A stretch of DNA of 64,000 nucleotides, taken from positions 5,965,860-6,029,859 of the forward strand of contig JARWIR010000023.1 of assembly GCA_029959085.1 (NCBI GenBank), written 5' to 3'. Numbering within the stretch: the stretch's first letter is position 1; each line of letters begins with the position of its first letter. Source of the DNA: Nemophila menziesii. Taxonomy: Eukaryota; Streptophyta; Magnoliopsida; Boraginales; Hydrophyllaceae. A program made the position numbers and the translations under genes. Below the pieces are notes generated by a model that was not told the DNA's origin, ran no database searches, and was given only the letters and a program-made list of their open reading frames with translations. Shown one piece after another: positions 53,549 to 64,000 of the stretch.

Positions 53549-54795
53549 ATGGATAATCAACGGTTAGAGCTAGGTTTCCCTAGTAAATTTCGAGTTCAAC
53601 GCATTGGATCCGCGTCCCAACCATTCAAGCCGTTAGATTCAAGCCTGATCCTGATTTAATTAATCGATTCGCGAGCTATGGGAAATTTAATGGTGATACA
53701 AATCAAGATCCGGCCAGATCTGTTCAGAAATTCATGCAATTCTGTGTTGCCTACATTAATGAAGGTGTTACACAAGAACAGATGTATTATTTAATGTTTC
53801 AATTTTTCTTGACCAGGAAAGCAAGCGATTGGTTAGATGATCAACCTCCCGAACTAATAAATAATTGGGACAAGCTTCAAGAAAGATTCCTTGATAAATT
53901 TTATCCTACAAGTATGTGAGTGAAGGAACTATTGGAGCCTATGAATTTCTTACAAGAAGCCGGGGAGAGTGTTGGCGAAGCATGGACGAGATTTCAAAAG
54001 ATGTTGGAAAGATGTCCACTATATGGATACACGCTACAATTACAATTATCCATGTTCTATAATGGACTCAATAGAGAGTCAAGGCTGAGAGCAGATAATA
54101 TAGGTCGTGGTAATTTTGTCTCTATGGATCCAAAAGAAGCCAAGAGTGGTATGGAAACAATCATTGAGAACAACATGAGTTGGCCACAAGAACGAACTCC
54201 TACCACTAACGAAGAAGAAGCGGGGATTTCAAGCTTGCAAGATCAAATACATCAACTCGCTATAACCGTTAAGGAAAGCATCCCAAAGCCACCTCAACAG
54301 TTATACCTGCAAGAACAAGCCTATGAAAATAAAGCTAATCAACCACTGAGCTGCAGTGTGCATAATATAAGTCAAGCTCAATCACGTCCTCAAGAAGAAA
54401 TCACTGAGTTAAAAGAGACTGTTAGTCAATTCATCAACTTCTCGAAGGACAATATGAGCAGATTTGAATTAAAGATCGATGCATCAGTAGTGCAAAGCCT
54501 GCAACAACAGAATCAAGATCTTAAACAACATAATCCACTTTTAGAGAAGAATGTAATGCGGCTCACTACAATCATAAAACAAATGCAAAGTCAACTTTTG
54601 AAATTGACCCAAGATACAACGTCTAACATGAAGAAGATCCAATACGTTGACGAAAAGGTGAAGACTATTAGTCTTCAAGCTGAAAAGATAAAGGAAACGC
54701 TACCATCTCCATCAAAAGGGGATGTCCTACCAAACACGTCAAACGTAGATAGGATGAACTTAGATGAGATAATTGTTGCAGATTGGGTTGAATAA
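53549..54795 (+). pseudogene. gag: gag of element C
   Basis: The ATG at 53549 follows TTTCTCAGG. A shift near 53620 leads to the Gag core (KFMQFCVAYINEGVTQEQMY, ASDWLDDQPPE, WDKLQERFLDKFYPTSM), an in-frame TGA at 53917-53919, then WTRFQKMLERCPLYGYT and DNIGRGNFVSMDPKEA. Where other Gags have a CCHC knuckle this one has long helical, Gln-rich coiled-coil-like sequence (QQQNQDLKQHNPLLEKNVMR). I see no knuckle. TAA at 54793-54795 ends the frame. Confidence 0.85.
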
Positions 54796-54825
54796 TTTGA
54801 ACACGATAAAAGTAAACAGCCAAGA

Positions 54826-55437
54826 GTGGTTGATGAACCAAGAATTGAAGAGAGAAGTAGAGCAAGACAACCACCCATACATTGCTATTATCCCGCAAAG
54901 GAGCAACAACAAAAGTGTATAGAGGCGTTAAAACAAGTGAAAATTAACGTCCCTTTACTAGAAGCTATGGAAGGAAGGAGAAACTATGATCGATTCTTTA
55001 TGGAGGCACTCTCCAATAAGAAAAGATTCACGAGAGCCAAGTCTGTAGCAATAAATGAAGGGGTATCAACATGAGTTCAAAGAAGATTACCACCAAAGCA
55101 TAAAGATCCTGGAGAGTTTAACCTCCCAATCAGAATAGGTGGGATATATTATGGAAAAGCCATGTGTGATTTAGGGGCAAGTGTGAATATCATGCCCAAA
55201 AGTGTATTCAAGAAGATTGGTATTAGTGAAGCGAAACCGACATCCATAATCTTACAACTTGCGGATCAATCTACAGTTAAGCCGTGGGGAGTAATTGAGG
55301 ATGTACTCGTTCAAGTAGGTAACCTTGTTATTCCCACGGACTTTATCATTCTTGACTATAAAGCAGATAAGAACGTCCCATTCATTCTTGGGTATCCATT
55401 CCTAACCACCAGCGATACTATAGTGAATGTAAATTAA
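54826..55437 (+). pseudogene. Gag-protease linker and aspartic protease of element C
   Basis: A linker with VKINVPLLEAMEGR, a stop near 55074, then RLPPKHKDPGEFNLPIRIG and the active site CDLGASVNIMPKSVFKK. EDVLVQVGNLVIPTDFIILD and NVPFILGYPFL complete the fold. TAA at 55435-55437, after which the frame stays open. The catalytic Asp is present. Confidence 0.85.
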
Positions 55438-55794
55438 GGAACCGTGACTCTTAGTATTGAAAATGATTCTGAAACATTCCATGTTTCGGGAAAGAAGAGG
55501 AAAAAGAAGTCAAAAGAACTATATCCAATCAGAGTTCTAACCAAGAAGCCAGGACCTGAAAGTCTCCAAGAAACCATGGAGAAAAAGATTGAGTTTGGGG
55601 TAGGAGACGAGGTAGCATGGAAACCTCCCAATCCCAAACATAACAGTTCTTGGAAGGGACCATACGTTATCACGCAAATTATCTCAAAAGAAGTGGTCGA
55701 AATAAAAGCTGTCAAAGGTTGCAAACTCGAGTTGGTAAGTGTTAATCATCTCACTCACTGCTGGGGAGGCTATAAAAAGAAAAAACCGAGGTAA
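55438..55794 (+). CDS. GPY/F-like module joined to protease (element C)
   Basis: Open in the protease frame after one stop. A Lys-rich linker (SGKKRKKKSKELYP) precedes IEFGVGDEVAWKPPNP, SWKGPYVITQIISKEVVEIK and HLTHCWGGYKKKKPR. It parallels 27014-27358 of B in order and in the THCWGGY ending, and carries the GPY signature of the integrase C-terminus. No integrase core precedes it. Confidence 0.75.
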   Translation, partial: GTVTLSIENDSETFHVSGKKRKKKSKELYPIRVLTKKPGPESLQETMEKKIEFGVGDEVAWKPPNPKHNSSWKGPYVITQIISKEVVEIKAVKGCKLELVSVNHLTHCWGGYKKKKPR

Positions 55795-55810
55795 CTCGTT
55801 TAACTTTGAA

Positions 55811-55847
55811 AGACGTTAAACAAAAGTGCCCTTTGGGAGACATCCCA
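55811..55847 (+). other. Post-pol motif with GGGAGACATCCC hairpin
   Basis: GACGTTAAACAAAAGTGCCC then TGGGA-GACA-TCCCA; same block as 5884-5922 (minus) in A. Confidence 0.6.
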
Positions 55848-55958
55848 TAGTAATTTTGTATGTTTTTATGTTTTAGTTATGTTTAGTTTAGTTGTTTTTA
55901 GTTGATATTGCATGTTTGAGAAGGGTATTAGTGTTTTGATGCTTAGGTATTGGAGAAA

Positions 55959-55974
55959 TTGAGTTCGGGAGGAG
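55959..55974 (+). other. PPT-like motif before the palindrome array (element C)
   Basis: TTGAGTTCGGGAGGAG in the position of TTGAGTTTGGGGT in A and B. Confidence 0.45.
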
Positions 55975-56007
55975 AAACACAAATTTTCGGAAAATTCTGA
56001 CCAACTG

Positions 56008-56245
56008 TGCGGTATACCGCAGAGGACAAAAACCCGCACCACGGGTAGGAGCCACGGGTTTTATACCGAGACAAAGAAAAAACCACGCTGATGGGTCCAA
56101 TATACCGGACCCTATACCGCGCCCTATACCGCAGAGCCAAAACCCGTGCCACGGGTATGTACCGCGGGTATTTTGACGAGGTGAAATTTTTTGGAGCATC
56201 AGATACTATGGTATACCGCAGGATAGGCGCGGTATACCGCGCCGC
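56008..56245 (+). repeat. Alternating palindrome array, element C
   Basis: GCGGTATACCGC-type palindromes (56009-56020, 56110-56133, 56210-56245) alternate with ACCCGTGCCACGGGT-type ones (near 56030 and 56142). CGGGTTTTATACCGAGACAA and GGGTATTTTGACGAGG follow, as in A. It ends with a CGCGCCGCGCCGCGCCG run. Confidence 0.8.
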
Positions 56246-56282
56246 GCCGCGCCGACTGGAGAGAGAAAAGTGCAGATTTAAG

Positions 56283-56292
56283 GTTTATAAAA
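56283..56292 (+). promoter_or_regulatory. Candidate internal TATA box (element C)
   Basis: GGTTTATAAAAGAG, 40 bp after the array, followed by a CT/AC-rich leader. Confidence 0.4.
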
Positions 56293-56580
56293 GAGAGATA
56301 ATGCTTATTATTCCGAATTTATTAAACCTCAAGCCTCTCTTTCTTCTCCAAACCTCTCCCAACTCTATTAAAGCTCATACAAACCTTCACGCAACATCAA
56401 AATACTACCAACTCACCATGAATTAACATCCAAATCCTTCCATACATCATTACAAAGAAGATTCAAGCACCCAAATCATACCAAAACACCTAGGATCCAT
56501 GAATCAAGAGCCTAAATTTTAAAAATTCATCCACAAATCCTTAAACCCACATCATTAAAGCTTGATTCAATCATACCCAT

Positions 56581-56763
56581 ATGGATATTTTTCATCCTAA
56601 CACCTATCCTAACCCAAATAAAGCTTGTTCCACCTATGATCAAGAGTTACAAAATCCAAGAGTGTTCAAAGCTTTGAGTTGGGGGTCAAAAGAGATGATG
56701 AAGATAATAGAGAATTTATCAAGTGTTATGGGATATGAGGAATCAAAGCAAGGTATTGGGTAA
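56581..56763 (+). CDS. Small 3' ORF of element C
   Basis: 60 codons from ATG at 56581. The PPT-like TTTGAGTTGGGGGT (56673-56686) lies inside it. Residues KEMMKIIENLSSVMGYEE may form a helix. No domain recognised. It occupies roughly the position of the coiled-coil ORFs of A and B but does not obviously match them. Confidence 0.3.
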   Translation: MDIFHPNTYPNPNKACSTYDQELQNPRVFKALSWGSKEMMKIIENLSSVMGYEESKQGIG

Positions 56764-57263
56764 AGATCAAGAAGATTTCAATTGAGATAGATACTAGTTC
56801 GGGAATAATTACAAGGTAAATCAGATCAAGTAAGTAGACGAAAGCATGCAGTGGTGAACTCATCAAGCAAAAAGGTTTCAACTTTCATAGAGAAGACACC
56901 ATAACCTCTTCCGATCAAGATCCATCTACCCAAGATAAATAAAAGCTTCTGGGACGCTAGTAGCAGTGTTCAAAACATATTCCTGGATGAACACCGTCAC
57001 ATGAGAGATTATTCAAGAGCAGAATTGGAAGAAGATAAACAAGAGATTTCTAGAGTGTGATTGATTGGGATGGAGCATAAGAGGATGTAAGGGAAAGAGA
57101 AATTGGTGATACTAGAAGTTTGCATACATGGAAAGCACCGCACCCTGTTCCGGGTATTGATCAGGCGAGGTAAATAGCCTCGAAGAGTATGTTTTCTTTC
57201 TTCCTTATCATTTCTTTTATGTGCAATATGTGCTAACATTTTAATTTCTTTTATTTTATTTTC

Positions 57264-57300
57264 GATTCGTGGGGACACGACTCATTTTTGAGTTGGGGGT
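57264..57300 (+). other. GGGA-loop hairpin plus PPT-like motif (element C)
   Basis: GATTCGTG-GGGA-CACGACTC (one mismatch) then TTTTTGAGTTGGGGGT. Confidence 0.7.
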
Positions 57301-57875
57301 GTGGGGATTCGTTGTCCCTCATCTCCATTTTTTATGTGTTTTATTGTTTTTTTGGTAAAATTAAATTTTTTGAAGGATTAGATGTATGTAGAGTGTGTTT
57401 AATAGCTTGAAAGCATAAGCTCAGTAAGTTAATGATAGAAAGTAGTATGTTTATGAGCTATTTTATTTTGTATGCTTTGAAGTATTTGCAGGAAAACACA
57501 CATTGATAGTAAAGAAAAGATAAGTAAGCAATGTGATAGAAAGTATGTTCGATCTCAGGGAACCTTGAGAAGTGTGTAGGTCGTGAGATCCAAGCTAGTT
57601 GACAAACCCATTTGATGAACGTGATAGAGGTGAGAGAATAACGAAATTGCATGGTGTAGAAAATGATTAAGGCAGTTTTTTCATATTGAAGCCACCTGAA
57701 GCCTTTTAACTTTCTCACCCTGTTATTTGATTTAATATTTTATATCATTCTCAGCCCCTTCTAGCCTTTCTAAAGCCTTTTTATTTAAACACGTTATAAG
57801 CCATATCCCTTTAGTTTATAGGACTTTTCCATACGACCCGCACTCATATCGCGATGCATAGACAATTGTTTTAGA

Positions 57876-57897
57876 GCTTGAGTTTGGGGTGGTGGGT
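57876..57897 (+). other. PPT-like motif, mid 3' region (element C)
   Basis: GCTTGAGTTTGGGGTGGTGG, as in A, B and F. Confidence 0.5.
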
Positions 57898-58745
57898 CCA
57901 CCATTATGGGAATTGTTATTGGGTTGGGATTTTTGAGCTTATTAATTGTGCTCTGTTCTTCATATTGATGATGATTCACAGTATTATATTGTAACCCTTT
58001 ACCGGACGTAATAGTGAATGAAAAAGAAGCTACGAGCTAAAATTGCCAACAAGGGCATTAAAAGAAAAAAATAAATATATACATGAAAAAATAGCGTGAT
58101 ATCTCAACATTAAAAAGAGAGTCATAGCTATACATAAGAAAAAGATGATGTGAAAAGAAAATATATATTCGGACTGGCAAAATGGAATTTTTATGTGAAC
58201 ATCTTATGCTTTAATTGGGTTATTGGGGATGCTAAATTTTGCATCAAGGAATTCATTGGGTTGAGTGAGAAACGTTTTATGAGAGTAACTCAAGCTCTAG
58301 GGCGATTCGTTGATGGCTAGTGAGGAGAGAGCCAAAAGCTCACTCTAAATTATCCAAATATACTATCATACCGTCCCTAAGCCTAAATTACAACCTTAAA
58401 GACATTTTGATTCTTTGCTATGTAATCGAGAAGTGATTGGACCAATAGAGAGTAGTTAAATGGATCTTTAGATACTAGTGAAGTTCGATGAACAATCTAT
58501 AGCTTCCTTAAGGAACAGAGTTAAGTCCCAATCCTTCTTACATTGCGAAGCTAATCTAATCTTGAATTCAAACCGTGTTGAATGTGGATATGAGAAGTGT
58601 ACACGTATGTAGTTTTTAAACATTATTACATGAAATTTTCTGCGTAGTTGCTTTGAGCCTATTCTCCATATTCTAATATCTTCTTCCCTCTGTGCTTAAT
58701 TGACCTAGGTGTGTATTTAGAGACTTCTCTTCGTTTTTATCTTTA

Positions 58746-58781
58746 TTGTATCGGGACGATACAACTTTGAGTTGGGGGTCT
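58746..58781 (+). other. Terminal hairpin and polypurine tract of element C
   Basis: TTGTATCG-GGA-CGATACAA (58746-58764), then TTTGAGTTGGGGGTCT before the LTR. Confidence 0.8.
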
Positions 58782-60301
58782 TGATTCTTCTCATTTGTGA
58801 TATATTTATATTAGGATGAGACATCATTTTTAGTGATTTAGGAAGTCATTTAGTCGATTTTCTTGAGAAATGTTACACTTTCCTATTTTGAGTCTTGATT
58901 TAGTAAATTATTATTTTTAGAGCATATTGGGTTTAATTATTTATTTAGTGTGAAGCTTTAAAGATAATTATGGAGATTAATTAGAGTCCAAGTCAAAGAT
59001 TACAAGATATGAAAAGAGATTAGCATGGTAATTGGAGTTAAGGAAACAAAAGCTAAAAATATGGAAAAGGAAAAGCTGCCTAAATCTGAATTTCTGCAGC
59101 TACGCCTAAAGAAGTGGTGATAACCTCAAAACCAAGCCGATTTTGGTAAATTCCTTTCATTGGGACGTAGATAATTCTGTGAGGATTCTTTTGGTATATT
59201 GTGGATCAAAAACCGACCAATAACGAAGAAGATATGCTCAAAACAGTTCAGCAGTAATTATCTTTATTTCCATACAAATTAGAGTTGGGCTTGGAGTCCA
59301 CCACTTACTTCTCCTTAAAGAAAACGAATTAGGGCTTCCAAGACACCTATAAATACACCCTTAAACCATTGTAAACATGTCCTTGCTCAGTTTCAAGCAT
59401 AGGGTTAGTCCTTACTTATATTTTCTCACTTTTAAATAATAGCTTAGTCCTCATATTTAATATTCATCCTTAGTATCAAGTTATTCATTCAAGAAGCAAG
59501 CTGACCTATAGAGGAAGACAAGAAGAAGAAGTTGGAGAGTGACAAACTCCTCTTCTACATCTCACCTTCTCTATATTTAGGGTATTTAGCTATAGATTAT
59601 GCTCAACCATCTTTCTAAGCTTTTATTCTGTAAGTTTTACTTTTAATTGTTGGGTTATTATTTTGTCTTAAATTCCATAATACTATTTGTTATTTTAATT
59701 GATTGAGCTTGGCGTATATTGTTATTATGTGTTTTGAATTATTGTTTACAACCCTAGATTCGGCCAATCTTAGGATTATTCTTAGTTATTGACAACACCA
59801 CATAATCGTCTAGTTTTGATTCCTTGCCTAACTAGATAGCCATAAAGGTTTGATTTAATCACCAATCATTACTTAGGAATCCTTGGTAGTGGAGAGGTTG
59901 CTCCTAAGCCTAGAAAAGGCTAGGTAGAATTTAGAATCCTGGTTAATATATAATGCTTAATCTGTGACAGGTTAGAATAACAATTTAGTAAAATAGACTC
60001 ATAATATTAATCCTAATCTATTAGACTTACATTCATATTTATTTATCTGCATTCTTATTTATTATTACTCATCAGATAGTTATTCCTTTTATTATATTTT
60101 ATTCAAAACATATAAATTCATCTACGCTTGTTAAATATAAATAGATCTAACGGATACAATCCCTGCGAATGAACTTGACTTATCATTAAAACTTGCAAAC
60201 GATCTGTGATACTTGCAGTGAGTTCCGTGGTTCTCAAGGGTGTGTGCTCTTTATTATTATCTTCATTTATTTATTTATTTATCACACCTTTGCCCCCACC
60301 A
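58782..60301 (+). repeat. 3' LTR of element C (1520 bp)
   Basis: Starts TGATTCTTCTC, an altered first dozen bases compared with the 5' copy, and ends GCCCCCACCA. One extra ATTT unit lies near its 3' end. CCATG follows. Confidence 0.93.
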
Positions 60302-60306
60302 CCATG

Positions 60307-61330
60307 TTAGACGACAAGTTCTCTACGTTATCTGAACAAGTGAAACAAGTAGTGTAGGCTGTGAACGAAGGATTGAAGAGTATGAATCAAGAAGTGAAAA
60401 TGGTGCAAGAATATTATGGTTGTTCAATATATGGAGTTAATTATCACACATGGGAAGAATTCCAAAGCAACCATGAATCTGTGTTCTTTGTTTCCACTAG
60501 AGGTAACAAAATTTTTTGTCAATCTAATCGTTTTCAACAGGGGTTTCAGAAGTCAAACCCTAGTTGGCCGGTAACTACAAATGATTATCATTCACGCCCC
60601 CAAGGAAATAACTTCCAAGTGAGACCTCAAGTTCAAAATCAAAGATATCAAGATCAGGTACAAAGAAGATCCACAAGAAGATAGTAATGAAATGATGCAA
60701 CAATGTCTGAATTATTTTGATGAAGATGACACAAGCAAACTTGAAATCGAATCAACATCAATGGAAGCAAAATAATTAGAGAATGGAGGAACACTCCATG
60801 GAGTTGAAATCGCTCAAGGAGAAAGTGTCTCAAATTGCTAACCAACTGAACATGAACGCTAAAAGCCAAGTTGCTAGCAGTGATGAGACACTACAAATAG
60901 AAGAAGATTGTAACATATTTGTCTTAAGGAGTGGGAAGCAAATTCCACCACCTTATCTCGTTATAGAAGAAGAAGAAGAAGAAGAAGAAGAAGAAGAAGA
61001 AGAAGAAGAAGAAGAAGAAGAAGAAGAAGAAGAAGAAGAAGAAGAAGAAGAAGAAGAAGAAGAAGAAGAAGAAGAAGAAGAAGAAGAAGAAGAAGAAGAA
61101 AAAGAAGAAGAAGAATTCAAATCAGCAAAAAGAACAAGAAATTGTTGAAGAAACGAGTGAGTCATTAGTTGTTCAGGAGAAAATCGAAGAGATTCCAAGA
61201 CAAAAGAACAAGAAGAAATAACTTGTTGTGAGTGGTAAGAGAACTCCTCCACCATTCCCTTCACGTATTCAAGCTAAGCCAGAGACGACAGAGTTCTCAA
61301 AGTTTATGAACATCGTGAAAAGTTACACAT
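60307..61330 (+). pseudogene. gag: gag of element E, C-terminal half
   Basis: Continues gag after the insertion of C: YYGCSIYGVNYHTWEEF is a ruined zinc knuckle (compare CSSCGANDHSREEF in B). Gln/Asn-rich sequence follows, then LKEKVSQIANQLNMNAKSQV and a poly-Glu run encoded by the GAA repeat. PPPFPSRIQAKPE ends the linker. Several stops and shifts. Confidence 0.75.
60966..61115 (+). repeat. (GAA)n microsatellite, about 50 units
   Basis: GAA repeats with one AAA interruption near 61100, in the gag-protease linker frame, encoding poly-Glu. A poly-Ser ORF on the other strand is a shadow. Confidence 0.97.
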
Positions 61331-61960
61331 AAACTTACTGTTTGTTGAAACGATCAATAGAATGCCAAGATATGTGAAGTTCTTGAAATATACACTTTCC
61401 ATCAAACCTAAGTATATTGAGGGGGAATGGTTGGCTTACCTGAGCAATGTATCGCAACGTATCGCAATTTGTCAAATCAAGTTGACACCTAAGTTAAAGG
61501 ATCCCGAAAGCTTTCATATTCCTATATCCATTGGAGAAGAATGGACCGGGAGAGCGTTATGCGATTTGGGGGTAAGTATTAATATTATTCCCAAATCATT
61601 GTTCAAGAAGTTGAATATAGGGAAATAAATACCTACTACCGTGGTTTTGTAAATGGCGGACAGGTCTATTTCTTGACCTGAAAGTTAGATCGAAGATGTG
61701 CTCGTGAAAACAGGTAGCTTTATATTTCCATGCGATTTTTTTATTCTTGAATACGATGCGGGTAAGAATGTGCCAATCATTTACGGCCATTCTTAGACAT
61801 GGGGTGTACGTTGATTGATGCAGAAAATGAAGAGCTAATCATGTGAGTACAAGATGAAGAGGTCAAATTCAAAGTATTCAAGGCCATGAAGTTCCCCATT
61901 GTGACGGAGGATTGTTTCCGAATTGACCTACTTGATCAAGTTACACAAGAGGAATTTGAC
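61331..61960 (+). pseudogene. Protease of element E
   Basis: MPRYVKFLKYTLSIKPKYIE and the active site CDLGVSINIIPKSLFKKL are open to 61628. EDVLVKTGSFIFPCDF and YDAGKNVPII follow with stops and shifts. Confidence 0.75.
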
Positions 61961-62099
61961 GTATATAATTATAATGACATTTTTAGGAAGCCTTGTCACT
62001 AGATTTACCCGAGTTACATGATGAGCTAGCCAAATTCGTGGCCGCTTTGAAGTTAGATAGACAGGGACGGAAAATGGCCTAAGATTATGAAAAAGTCTG

Positions 62100-63000
62100 A
62101 GGTTTAGACGAGATAGAACCACCAAATAAATCATGTATCATATCTCCTCCGACCCTTGAAGAGAAGCCATTACCATCCCATTTGAGGTATGTATATTTGG
62201 GTGAAAATGATATATTACCTGTTATTATTTCCGCTAACTTGACAGGTCCTCAAAAGGAAAAGTTATTTCATGTTATTCGAGCTAACAAGGAGGCAATTGG
62301 ATGAACTATTGATGACATCAAAGGTATTAGTCCTACCATTTGCCAACGCAAAATCATTCTTGATGATGAGAAATCAAGATCAGTTGAGGGCCAAAGGAGA
62401 CTTCCGCCAGTAATGAAGGAAGTAGTGAGAAAAGAAGTAATTAAGTTGTTGGACGGGGGATCATCTTCTCGATATCCAACAGCGAGTGGGTGAGCCCAGT
62501 TCAATGTGTGCCGAAGACGGGAGGAATTACTACCATTCTTAATGATCAGAATGAACTCATACCCTCAAGAATCGTTGTTGGTTGAAGAGTGTGTATGGAT
62601 TACCAGAAGTTGAACAAGGCCACGAAGAAGGATCACTTTCTATTACCGTTCATAGACCAGATGTTAGGCAAGCTTGCTGGAAGAGAATACTATTGCTTGC
62701 TTGATGGTTGTTCAGGTTATAATCGGATTGGTGTTTATCTAACCAACTAAAACAAAACGACATTCCCATGTCCTTTTGGCATATTTGCATTCTGAAGGAT
62801 GCCATTTTGATTATGTAATGCACCGGCCACATTTCAGAGATGTATGATGGAGATTTTTTGGGACATGATTGATTAGTTCTTGGAGGTATTCATGGATGAC
62901 TTCTCTTTGTTTGGTGATAATTTGATGACTGTTTTGCCAAACTAGAAAGGTTTTGATTCATTGTAGAGAGACTGATCTTTTGTTAAATTGGTAGAAGTGC
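62100..63000 (+). pseudogene. pol: Reverse transcriptase of element E (decayed)
   Basis: PPTLEEKPLPSHLRYVYLGE, EVVRKEVIKLLDGG, MDYQKLNKATKKDHF and the catalytic EVFMDDFSLFGDN appear in order, in several frames with many stops. The order matches A. Confidence 0.75.
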
Positions 63001-63660
63001 CATTTCATGGTTCAAGAGGGAATCATTTTGGGCACAAGGTTTCAAGTAAGGGTATGGAGGTTGACCGTGCAAAGATAGAGGTAATTAAAACCCTTCCACC
63101 TCCCAATACTGTTAAGGGTGTAGGATTCTACCTTCGTTTTACTAAAAAGATTTTTCAAAGATTGACAAGCCAATATGTCACTTACTTCAGAAGGAAGAGA
63201 AAATTCATTTCACTGATGCATGTCATGAAGCGTTCTTGGAAATAAAGGAGAATCTTATCTCTACACCAGTTGTGAATCCTCCTGATTGGAGTCATCCGTT
63301 CAAGGTTATGTGTGATGTGAATGACCATGCTATAGGTGTCGTGTTGGGTCAATGAAAGTATAACGTATTCCATACTACTTACTATGCGAGTAAGACTTTT
63401 ACTGGAGCACAATTGAACTACACCATAACTGAGAAGGAGTTCTTAGCCATGGTATATACGTTTAATAAGTTTCGTTCCTATCTTCTTGGGAAGAAAGTGG
63501 TTGTATACACTGACCATTCGGCAATCAAGTATCTCATGGAGAAGAAGGACGCAAAGCCGCATCTTATTAGATGGGTACTTTTATTGCAAGATTTAAATAT
63601 AGATAATTGAGACCGAAAAGGAAGTAAGAATCAAGTAGTTAATCATCGATCTCGCCTCAA
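63001..63660 (+). pseudogene. pol: RNase H of element E (decayed)
   Basis: [20 protein letters not shown], then VNDHAIGVVLGQ and an open stretch [39 protein letters not shown], ending at a stop near 63608 and a degraded NQVVNHRSRL. Confidence 0.75.
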
Positions 63661-64000
63661 AGGCTCTAAATTCAACAATCAATGAGGTATTTCCTGATGA
63701 AAATTATTTGTGATAAATACATAGAATGTTCCTTGGTATGCAGATATAGTTAATCTTATTGCGAGAAGGGGCATTCCTCATTGGAAGCAAAACACAAGAG
63801 AAAAAGAGACTGATGCATCACGCGAAACAACTCTTTTGGGAGGACCCACATTTGTTCAAGGTGTTTAGTGATCAGATGATTCGAAGATGTGTAGTTGAAT
63901 ATGATATTCACGATGTGGTAGCAAGTTGTCATGATTCACCATATGGAGGGAAATATAAGGGTGATTGCACAACCTCTAAGGTACTTCCATCCAGTTGCTA
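63661..64000 (+). pseudogene. pol: Integrase N-terminus of element E, cut by window edge
   Basis: RRCVVEYDIHDVVASCHDSP and YGGKYKGD match the start of the integrase zinc module (in [13 protein letters not shown]). The second His is Lys here, so the zinc site is damaged. The catalytic core would follow outside the window. Confidence 0.65.

Larger units (their letters stand above)
51904..60301 (+). mobile_element. Element C: complete young Athila-like non-autonomous retrotransposon, 8398 bp
   Basis: The LTRs (51904-53420, 58782-60301) differ by about 14 substitutions and two small indels by eye (about 99% identity). The 5-bp duplication CCATG (51899-51903, 60302-60306) is perfect. Between them are a primer site, gag, protease, a GPY/F-like module, palindrome array, internal TATA, small ORF and hairpin/PPT motifs. 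RT, RNase H and integrase core are absent. It sits in the gag of element E. Despite the low LTR divergence gag and protease carry several stops, so it probably moved in trans using enzymes of a relative such as A. Confidence 0.93.

Noticed and set aside
60953..61264. Poly-serine ORF on the minus strand
   Set aside because: Reverse reading of the GAA microsatellite within gag of element E.
1..64000. tRNA, rRNA, organelle-derived or pararetrovirus sequences
   Set aside because: No cloverleaf with proper boxes, no rRNA core and no pararetrovirus-type coat or movement-protein gene was seen; all RT sequences are Ty3/gypsy or LINE.

Overview
This window is repeat-dense plant nuclear DNA, probably pericentromeric or other transposon-rich chromatin. 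I find no intact host gene, tRNA or rRNA. The plant assignment rests on Athila-type Ty3/gypsy elements with a tRNA-Asp-like primer site, L1-type LINEs with a C-terminal RNase H, a CACTA (En/Spm) transposase, a hAT-type MITE and degenerate CCCTAAA-type repeats. The species cannot be read from the sequence; an angiosperm is likely.

Layout, left to right. 1-3056: 3' end and LTR of a plus-strand Athila-like element (F). 3057-10808: minus-strand Athila-like element (A) whose polypurine tract is interrupted exactly by F. 10809-11480: older gag remnant (D) that A entered. 11480-15780: two tandem arrays (about 70 bp and 130 bp units) and a remnant of a Tat/Ogre-type element. 15780-19770: about 4 kb inverted-repeat element with CCA-rich arms and a telomere-like core. 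20690-36097: decayed CACTA material whose transposase gene is split by a complete Athila-like element (B, 22129-31611, 5-bp target duplication ATTAT) that itself carries a hAT MITE in its 5' LTR. 36585-46560: two same-strand LINEs, the first 5'-truncated, the second nearly full length. 46700-49450: SINE-like tail, a TIR-flanked DNA element and LINE scraps. 49472-64000: decayed Athila-like element E, split by a young complete element C (51904-60301, duplication CCATG), running off the right edge.

The most notable system is the set of Athila-like elements. B and C carry gag and protease but no RT, RNase H or integrase core; the protease frame instead runs into a compact GPY/F-like module ending in THCWGGY. 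A is the converse: its primer site is fused directly to the C-terminal part of protease, so gag is absent, while RT, RNase H and integrase are nearly open. A and C have recognisably related LTRs and 3' regions, so gag-only and pol-only copies could complement each other. That last step is inference.

All three elements (and, for its last part, F) share an ordered 3' non-coding module: a PPT-like motif; an array of alternating short palindromes; a TATA box; an A/C-rich leader; a second PPT-like motif; a short ORF (coiled-coil-like in A and B); a GGGA-loop hairpin with a third PPT-like motif; a fourth PPT-like motif; then a GGA-loop hairpin immediately before the true PPT and LTR. Between families the palindrome and hairpin sequences change while pairing is kept, which argues for selection on structure.
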